From contig CAYRMV010000048.1 of the NCBI GenBank assembly GCA_964425255.1, forward strand, positions 1 through 21,333: a stretch of 21,333 bases of DNA, read 5' to 3'. The notes under the pieces were generated by a model. That model saw nothing but the letters and a program-made list of their open reading frames with translations, was not told the DNA's origin and made no database searches. This DNA comes from CAYRMV01 sp964425255 (GTDB lineage: Bacteria > Bacteroidota > Bacteroidia > Flavobacteriales_D > Crocinitomicaceae). Within the stretch, counting starts at the first letter, position 1, and every line of letters begins with the position of its first letter. The translations under genes were made by a program, and so were the position numbers. Shown here one piece after another: positions 16,456 to 21,333 of the stretch.

Positions 16456-17946
16456 ATGGAAAAGTTTGATTTGGTTGTGATTGGGGCTGGTCCTGCGGGC
16501 TATGCAGCCGCAATGAGAGGTTTGGATTTTGATAAAAAAGTCTGTTTGATTGAACGACATAAAGTCGGTGGTGCAGGAATATTTAATGGAGCACTTTCTT
16601 CCAAAACGATGTGGGAACTTTCTTCCAAAGTTGCTGAAATCAACGAAACGATTACGCAATCGAATGAGAATCGATATGAAATTCCATGGAAAACGGTACA
16701 AAAAACAATCGAAGAAGCTGTTTTTGAACGAAAAATTCAATATTCTACGCACATAAAACTATTACAAAATGAGGATGCTCATACCGATTTCACCTATTTG
16801 CGCGGTGACGCTTCATTTTTAAATCAGCACGAAATACAAGTTGTTGATGAAGAAAAAACGCATATAGTTTATGGAGAAAACATCGTAATTGCAACAGGAA
16901 GTAGACCTAGGCCATTGCCAAATATTCAGGTCGATGAAAAAGTGATTTTAACAAGTGATGGTATTGAGCACATTGATGATTATCCCAAAAGTTTGGTTAT
17001 TGTTGGTGCGGGTGTGATTGGTTGTGAATACGCAACGATTTTTGCTGATTTCGGGAAAACAAAAGTGCATATCATCGACCGACAAGATCGTATTTTACCT
17101 TTTGAAGATGAAGATATTTCTCAATTGATTTCAAATAAAATGGAATCGAAAGGAGTTGTTATTCATCATCAGGCTTCGCTTGTTCGATTGGAAAAAGTGA
17201 ACGATGAAGTAGAATACGAACTCTCCTATCCAGATAAACCAAACGAGGTGATTCGTGTGGAAAAAGCTTTGTTGTCGGTTGGAAGAATTCCCAATCATGA
17301 AACCTTACAATTAGAAAAAGCGGGTGTTTTGCTTTCCAAGCGTGGCGTCCATATTGGTGATGATGATACTCAAACAAATGTCCCCAACATTTATGCAGCT
17401 GGTGATGTTTCAGGTAGGATTGCGTTAGTGAATATGGGGGAAATTGAAGGCCGACACGCAGTTCGAAGAATGTATTCCGAAAAGTGCGATCGAATTAGCT
17501 ATGACAATGTTTGCACGATCATGTTTTTAAATCCCGAAGTAGCATCTGTTGGACTGAATGAGCAAGATTGTGTAGCAAAAAACATTCCTGTTAAAGTAGT
17601 GAAAATCGACTATTCATTGATTGCACGGTCGATTGCCATGCGCAAACCTGAAGGATTCTTTAAGTTGATTGTTTCCAATGAAAAAGAAATGAAAATCTTA
17701 GGAATGCGTGCCGTTGGTGAACATGCTTCTTCCGCAATTCAAGCCATTGGATTGATGATCAAACTAAACATGACTGTCGATGTTTTAACCGAGTTGATTC
17801 ACCCACATCCGTCTATTGTTGAAGGTGTTAGAGATTGTGTTCGCATGTTGTGTAACAAATCCATATTTAAAACAAGTGTATTCAAAGATAAATTGGCTTG
17901 TTATTCGTTGATTGATGGAATCAAAACACCATTAGATCGTTTGTAA
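16456..17946 (+). CDS. Cysteine-free flavoprotein of the lipoamide dehydrogenase family
   Basis: This 496-aa protein has the class I pyridine nucleotide-disulfide oxidoreductase layout: FAD-binding GAGPAG at 10-15, NAD(P)-binding GAGVIG at 184-189, FAD motif AAGD at 314-317, and a C-terminal dimerisation domain. The redox-active motif, normally GGTCLNVGCIPSK, reads GGAGIFNGALSSK at 38-50, so Gly41 and Ala46 replace both cysteines. The His-Glu pair of the family is kept (His451 and Glu456 in HPHPSIVE). It therefore cannot perform the usual disulfide chemistry. A diaphorase, transhydrogenase-like or quinone-reducing role is possible, and none can be chosen from sequence. Soluble transhydrogenase also departs from the motif but keeps the first Cys. 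The ATG at 16456 is preferred over TTG at 16450 because GGAAG lies 8 nt upstream of it. It stands alone between terminator and promoter. Confidence 0.88.
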   Translation: MEKFDLVVIGAGPAGYAAAMRGLDFDKKVCLIERHKVGGAGIFNGALSSKTMWELSSKVAEINETITQSNENRYEIPWKTVQKTIEEAVFERKIQYSTHIKLLQNEDAHTDFTYLRGDASFLNQHEIQVVDEEKTHIVYGENIVIATGSRPRPLPNIQVDEKVILTSDGIEHIDDYPKSLVIVGAGVIGCEYATIFADFGKTKVHIIDRQDRILPFEDEDISQLISNKMESKGVVIHHQASLVRLEKVNDEVEYELSYPDKPNEVIRVEKALLSVGRIPNHETLQLEKAGVLLSKRGVHIGDDDTQTNVPNIYAAGDVSGRIALVNMGEIEGRHAVRRMYSEKCDRISYDNVCTIMFLNPEVASVGLNEQDCVAKNIPVKVVKIDYSLIARSIAMRKPEGFFKLIVSNEKEMKILGMRAVGEHASSAIQAIGLMIKLNMTVDVLTELIHPHPSIVEGVRDCVRMLCNKSIFKTSVFKDKLACYSLIDGIKTPLDRL

Positions 17947-17988
17947 ATGAATATTTTACTTGCAATTGATAATTTTTCAAAAATCTAC

Positions 17989-18018
17989 TTGTTTTTTAAA
18001 AACAGATCATTAAATTTG
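17989..18018 (+). promoter_or_regulatory. Bacteroidota-type promoter of the bTHX gene
   Basis: TTG at 17989-17991 is followed after exactly 19 nt by TAAATTTG at 18011-18018, a full match to the Bacteroidota consensus. Transcription should start near 18025, giving a leader of about 29 nt before the ATG at 18054. Confidence 0.75.
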
Positions 18019-18053
18019 GGAAAATCAATCGGTTAAACTTTAAATTGACGCAA

Positions 18054-18242
18054 ATGGGAAAAGGCGATAAAAAAACAGGAAAAGGTAAAAGAGCAATGGG
18101 TTCTTACGGAAATACCCGTCAAAAAAAGACCACGACGCATGTTTCGACCAAAAAAGTCGATGTTGTAATTGAAAAACCAGTTGCTGAAAAACCAAAGAAA
18201 GCACCAGCCAAAAAAGCAAGTACAAAAAAAGTTGCTGAATAA
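18054..18242 (+). CDS. Small ribosomal subunit protein bTHX with extended basic tail
   Basis: This 62-aa basic protein begins MGKGDKKTGKGKRAMGSYGN. That matches the bTHX (Thx, S31) signature GKGDKKT...GK...GSYG, a small protein bound in the head of the 30S subunit in Thermus and found across Bacteroidota. The conserved core ends near residue 25. Residues 26-62 form a Thr-, then Lys/Ala/Pro-rich tail with repeats such as EKP, KKAPAKKA and TKK. This tail is longer than in the short bTHX proteins I know and resembles histone-H1-like low-complexity sequence. ATG at 18054 is chosen over the in-frame TTG at 18045 because the conserved MGKGDKK starts there. The gene has its own promoter and terminator. 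Confidence 0.85.
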   Translation: MGKGDKKTGKGKRAMGSYGNTRQKKTTTHVSTKKVDVVIEKPVAEKPKKAPAKKASTKKVAE

Positions 18243-18248
18243 TATCGG

Positions 18249-18274
18249 AAAGTCGCCTTTGAGCGGCTTTTTTT
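18249..18274 (+). terminator. Intrinsic terminator of the bTHX gene
   Basis: AAAGTCGC at 18249-18256 pairs with GCGGCTTT at 18263-18270, with one U-G pair and a 6-nt loop, followed by T residues to 18274. It starts 6 nt after the stop codon. Confidence 0.85.
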
Positions 18275-18345
18275 ATGCAAGTAAAGAATGTTTTAGGTTT
18301 TCACGAATGAATGTGAATTACTTTCTTGAAAACAACGAAAGTTTC

Positions 18346-18377
18346 TTGTAGCTATCCGAAATTAATTAGCAACTTTG
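18346..18377 (+). promoter_or_regulatory. Probable promoter of serC-serA
   Basis: TTG at 18346-18348 is followed after 21 nt by CAACTTTG at 18370-18377, one base off TAnnTTTG. Transcription would start near 18384, about 32 nt before the serC ATG. The rest of the gap from 18275 to 18415 shows nothing else. Confidence 0.45.
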
Positions 18378-18415
18378 CATAAGAATTGTCCATGAATACA
18401 AAAAAATAAAAAACC

Positions 18416-19486
18416 ATGAAACACAATTTCGGAGCGGGGCCGTGTATTTTGCCTCAAGAAGTTTTTAAACAAGCTGCTGATGCAGTTCTCGATTTCAACG
18501 GGTTATCCATCCTTGAAGTATCACACAGACACAAAGATTATGTTGCCGTAATGGATGAAGCATTGGATTTAGTGAAAAAAGCATTAAATGTTCCAGATGG
18601 ATATTCTGTGGCTTATCTTCAAGGTGGTGCTACATTGGGCTTTACTATCGCTGCTTTAAATATGATGCGTGATAACAAAAAAGCAGGTTATATCAACACA
18701 GGTACTTGGGCAAGTGGTGCAATCAAAGAAGCAAAAAAAGTTGGAGTTGATGTTCAATTATTAGCATCTTCAGAGGATAAAAATTTCTCCTATATTCCGA
18801 AAGGATTTGAAATTCCAACTAGCGGTTTGGATTATATTCATTTCACTTCAAATAACACAATCTACGGAACTCAATTCCACGCTTTTCCACAAACAAGTTT
18901 GCCTCTAGTTTGCGATATGTCTTCGGATATTTTTTCGAAAGAAATTAATGTGGCAGATTTTGATTTAATCTATGCTGGTGCACAGAAGAATTTAGGCCCT
19001 GCTGGTGCTACTCTTTACATCGTTAAAGATGAAGTTTTGGGTAAGTCAACTTCTCCTTTCATGCCAACTTACTTGGATTTGAAACAACATGTTGAAAAAG
19101 AATCCATGATGAACACTCCTCCTGTATTTTCTGTATATGTTGCGATGTTGAATCTGCGTGATTTGATTGCGAATGGCGGAGTGAAAGCAAAAGAACAAGA
19201 AAACAATGCGAAAGCAGCTTTGCTTTACAGCGAAATCGATTCAAATCCTTTGTTTGAAGGGAATGTTGCTGTGGAAGATCGTTCTAAAATGAATGTCACT
19301 TTCCGTTTGACAAATGAATCTTTGACTGAAGCGTTTGACAAAGCGTGGAAAGGTGCTGATATCGTTGGTCTTCCTGGTCACCGATCAACAGGTGGATACA
19401 GAGCTTCTATGTACAATGCTTTGCCTTTATCAAGTGTTCAAGTTTTGGTAGATGTAATGAAAGAATTCACCCGAGTAAACGGATAA
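18416..19486 (+). CDS. serC: Phosphoserine aminotransferase SerC
   Basis: This PLP-dependent class V aminotransferase of 356 aa converts 3-phosphohydroxypyruvate and glutamate to phosphoserine and 2-oxoglutarate in the cytoplasm, the second step of serine synthesis. The N-terminus NFGAGPCILP is the family signature. Lys191 in AGAQKNLGPAG is the PLP Schiff-base lysine. The cofactor loop LQGGATLGF (residues 69-77), the TGTWASGAI stretch near 96-104 and the C-terminal GLPGHRSTGGYRASMYNA motif are all present. Length is normal and there is no signal peptide. serA follows after 14 nt, so the two are co-transcribed; the order of the genes is opposite to the order of the reactions. Confidence 0.97.
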   Translation: MKHNFGAGPCILPQEVFKQAADAVLDFNGLSILEVSHRHKDYVAVMDEALDLVKKALNVPDGYSVAYLQGGATLGFTIAALNMMRDNKKAGYINTGTWASGAIKEAKKVGVDVQLLASSEDKNFSYIPKGFEIPTSGLDYIHFTSNNTIYGTQFHAFPQTSLPLVCDMSSDIFSKEINVADFDLIYAGAQKNLGPAGATLYIVKDEVLGKSTSPFMPTYLDLKQHVEKESMMNTPPVFSVYVAMLNLRDLIANGGVKAKEQENNAKAALLYSEIDSNPLFEGNVAVEDRSKMNVTFRLTNESLTEAFDKAWKGADIVGLPGHRSTGGYRASMYNALPLSSVQVLVDVMKEFTRVNG

Positions 19487-19500
19487 TTAAGTCGAAAATA

Positions 19501-20463
19501 ATGAAAATTTTAGCAAACGACGGAATTTCAGAAGCAGGAAAAATTGCTTTAGAAAATTCAGGTTACCAAGTAATTACCGATAAGGTAAACCAAGAAGACT
19601 TGATTCATTATGTAAATGAAAACCAGATTGAAATTGTTTTGGTTCGAAGTGCAACAACGGTTCGGAAAGAAATGATTGACGCTTGTCCAGGATTAAAATT
19701 AATTGGTCGTGGCGGTGTTGGTATGGACAATATTGATGTTGCTTATGCCCGTGAAAATGGTCGAATTGTGATTAATACCCCAGCTTCTTCTTCTCAATCA
19801 GTTGCTGAATTGGTAATGGGACACATGTTCTCGATTTCTCGCTTTTTAAATGATTCTTTCAAAAACATAGAAACGGGTGATTTCAGTACCTTGAAAAAAA
19901 ATTATGGAAAAGGGGTTGAACTTCGTGGAAAAACACTTGGAATTGTAGGATTCGGTCGAATTGGACAATCCCTTGCTTCGTATGCATTTGGATGTGGAAT
20001 GAATGTTATTGCAGTTGATCAAAAAAGTTATGAAGCATCGATTCCTGTTCCTGTTGGAAATCAAATTGTCGATGTAAAAATCCAAACGCACACGAAATTA
20101 AGTGAAGTAATCGGTGAAATGGATTACATTTCATTGCATGTTCCCAAACAAGCTGACGGAAGTGCTGTTTTAGGTGCTGCCATGTTTGATCAAATGAAAA
20201 AAGGTGTACGTTTAATCAATGCTGCTCGCGGTGGTGTCATCGATGAATTAGCTTTAATTGATGCGTTGGATTCAGGTAAAGTTGCTTTTGCTGCATTGGA
20301 TGTGTTTGAAAACGAACCCAATCCAAACAAAGCTTTGTTGAGTCACCCGAAGATTGCGTGTACACCTCACATTGGTGCAGCAACTTCAGAAGCACAAGAT
20401 CGAATTGGAACTGAATTGGCAGAATTGATTGTCAAAGAGTTTGGAACCTTTGTTAATGCATAA
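19501..20463 (+). CDS. serA: D-3-phosphoglycerate dehydrogenase SerA, short form without ACT domain
   Basis: This NAD-dependent D-2-hydroxyacid dehydrogenase of 320 aa is predicted to oxidise 3-phosphoglycerate to 3-phosphohydroxypyruvate, the first step of serine synthesis. The Rossmann motif GFGRIG is at 150-155, with Asp173 at the end of the second strand pointing to NAD. The catalytic residues are Arg243 (AARGG), Glu272 (ENEP) and His290 (TPHIGAAT). The chain ends soon after the catalytic domains, so it lacks the C-terminal ACT domain through which E. coli SerA is inhibited by serine. Control by serine, if any, must act elsewhere. Its assignment over other 2-hydroxyacid dehydrogenases rests on its sequence and on its position 14 nt after serC. 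A strong terminator follows. Confidence 0.94.
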   Translation: MKILANDGISEAGKIALENSGYQVITDKVNQEDLIHYVNENQIEIVLVRSATTVRKEMIDACPGLKLIGRGGVGMDNIDVAYARENGRIVINTPASSSQSVAELVMGHMFSISRFLNDSFKNIETGDFSTLKKNYGKGVELRGKTLGIVGFGRIGQSLASYAFGCGMNVIAVDQKSYEASIPVPVGNQIVDVKIQTHTKLSEVIGEMDYISLHVPKQADGSAVLGAAMFDQMKKGVRLINAARGGVIDELALIDALDSGKVAFAALDVFENEPNPNKALLSHPKIACTPHIGAATSEAQDRIGTELAELIVKEFGTFVNA

Positions 20464-20481
20464 TACGAACATAAATAGCAT

Positions 20482-20512
20482 AAAAAAACCTCGGAAAATC
20501 CGAGGTTTTTTT
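20482..20512 (+). terminator. Intrinsic terminator of serC-serA
   Basis: AAAAAAACCTCGG at 20482-20494 pairs perfectly over 13 bp with CCGAGGTTTTTTT at 20500-20512 across a 5-nt loop. It starts 18 nt after the serA stop. The A/T symmetry would let it act on both strands. Confidence 0.92.
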
Positions 20513-20539
20513 GTTTTATGATTTTAATGCTTGTCGTGA

Positions 20540-20677
20540 ACTTTACCAGTAAATTAATAATAATATTGATTATCAGTGTTTAAGAAGGATTTGTTATCCT
20601 CCCCCTCGGTCCCCCTCTAAAGGGGGAAGTCTGAAAATCAATTACTTTTGATTCAAATAACAAAATACTGGTAAAGT
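20540..20677. repeat. Inverted-repeat element with GC-rich core hairpin (REP/MITE-like)
   Basis: This 138-bp intergenic block is bounded by a perfect 12-bp inverted repeat, ACTTTACCAGTA at 20540-20551 and TACTGGTAAAGT at 20666-20677. Inside it, a weaker pair (around 20562-20576 and 20631-20645, TTGATTATCAG against CTGAAAATCAA) points the same way. At its centre, TCCCCC at 20610-20615 pairs with GGGGGA at 20622-20627, preceded by another C-rich run at 20599-20606, in strong contrast to the AT-rich surroundings. C-rich/G-rich hairpins of this kind recur in Bacteroidota intergenic regions, from memory. It encodes nothing visible, and I see no clear target-site duplication. Confidence 0.6.
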
Positions 20678-20698
20678 CAATAATAAGCACTATGATTT

Positions 20699-21333
20699 TT
20701 ATTTTTTGAATTCGCGAATGGTTTTTTCAATGATAGCAACACATTCCATCAATTGTTCTTCTGTCATAACCAATGGTGGCGCAAATCGAATGATGTTTCC
20801 ATGTGTTGGTTTGGCAAGTAAACCGTTTTCTTTCATCGCAACGCATAGATTCCAAGCGGTTTTACTATCGGGCGTATCATTCACAATGATTGCATTCAAT
20901 AATCCTTTACCTCTAACTTTCAACACCAAATCAGTCGAATCAATAATTCGTTGCATCTCCGTGCGGAAAATATGACCCAATTTACGAGCATTTTGAATTA
21001 AATTCTCCTCGTTAATTACTTCTAAAGCAGCAACTGCCACTTTCGCTGCAATCGGATTTCCTCCAAATGTTGAACCATGTTGTCCTGGTTTGATTACCAT
21101 CATGATGTCATCATTTGCCAACACAGCTGAAACAGGATAAACACCACCAGATAACGCTTTTCCAAGAATTAAAATATCGGGTTTTGCATACGTAGCTTGC
21201 TTTTCACATGATTTCTCACACGTACAATTTCCACAAACAGCTAACAAACTCCCTGTGCGTGCAATTCCAGTTTGAACTTCGTCTGCTATAAAAAGGGAAT
21301 GATATTTTGTACACAATTCTCTTGCTTGTTGCA
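20699..21333 (-). CDS. rocD: Ornithine--oxo-acid aminotransferase, C-terminal part (cut by window edge)
   Basis: This is the C-terminal 211 residues or so of a class III PLP aminotransferase. The frame stays open to base 21333, so the N-terminal half lies outside the window and the true start cannot be seen. The reaction is transfer of the delta-amino group of ornithine to 2-oxoglutarate. IADEVQTGIARTG holds the PLP-contacting Asp, and LILGKALSGGVYPVSAV holds the Schiff-base lysine; GQHGSTFGGNP and the C-terminal IIRFAPPLVMTEEQL also fit ornithine aminotransferase. Between the first two motifs there is a short cysteine cluster, C-x2-C-x-C-x3-C, absent from the eukaryotic enzymes I know. The gene converges on serA. 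A related class III enzyme such as acetylornithine aminotransferase is a less likely alternative. Confidence 0.9.
   Translation of the reverse strand, partial: QQARELCTKYHSLFIADEVQTGIARTGSLLAVCGNCTCEKSCEKQATYAKPDILILGKALSGGVYPVSAVLANDDIMMVIKPGQHGSTFGGNPIAAKVAVAALEVINEENLIQNARKLGHIFRTEMQRIIDSTDLVLKVRGKGLLNAIIVNDTPDSKTAWNLCVAMKENGLLAKPTHGNIIRFAPPLVMTEEQLMECVAIIEKTIREFKK

Noticed and set aside
18045..18053. TTG start for bTHX
   Set aside because: The conserved MGKGDKK begins at the ATG at 18054.
20600..20627. The C-rich/G-rich hairpin as a terminator of rocD
   Set aside because: Neither strand has a U tract directly after the stem, and the hairpin lies inside the larger inverted-repeat element.
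21314..21316. TTG as the start of the aminotransferase gene
   Set aside because: The same frame continues to the window edge with family-consistent residues, and half of the enzyme is missing, so the gene is cut by the window.

Overview
The window looks like a chromosomal piece of an AT-rich member of the Bacteroidota, most likely Flavobacteriales and possibly near Fluviicola/Crocinitomix; the genus is an inference. The evidence is an S46 dipeptidyl-peptidase, a fused CcsB-CcsA cytochrome c maturation protein, the small ribosomal protein bTHX, bacillithiol synthesis, and promoters of the Bacteroidota form TTG-N19/21-TAnnTTTG. Shine-Dalgarno sequences are mostly absent. I see no tRNA, rRNA, CRISPR array, phage gene or transposase.

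Layout from left to right. (1) 175-2304, +: a secreted S46 dipeptidyl-peptidase of the DPP7 type. It ends at a bidirectional terminator shared with the convergent block that follows. (2) 10530-2356, -: a compact block of four genes: CcsBA, a thiol glutathione-peroxidase homologue, the bacillithiol deacetylase BshB1, and a SWIM/SNF2 helicase. The first three overlap each other by 14 and 4 nt, and a consensus promoter lies just upstream of the first gene. This reads as a redox-centred operon with a helicase at its end. (3) 12314-10785 and 13505-12492, -: a helical TPR-like protein of unknown role with its own promoter, and a secreted LysM glucosaminidase. They are separated by a strong terminator with a UUCG loop. 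(4) 13711-16329, +: the ClpB disaggregase, divergent from the glucosaminidase. (5) 16456-17946, +: a flavoprotein of the lipoamide dehydrogenase family that lacks both redox-active cysteines. (6) 18054-18242, +: bTHX with a long basic tail and its own promoter and terminator. (7) 18416-20463, +: serC-serA, which make the first two steps of serine synthesis from 3-phosphoglycerate. (8) 20540-20677: an intergenic element with 12-bp terminal inverted repeats around a GC-rich hairpin. (9) 20699 to the right edge, -: the C-terminal part of an ornithine aminotransferase.

Most of the window is housekeeping: envelope proteolysis, cytochrome c assembly, thiol redox defence, cell-wall remodelling, protein quality control and amino-acid metabolism. 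I found no clear new multi-gene system. The observations most worth following are the cysteine-free dihydrolipoamide-dehydrogenase relative, the His-rich linker inside CcsBA, the ccsBA-gpx-bshB1 coupling, and the small inverted-repeat element before the aminotransferase gene.
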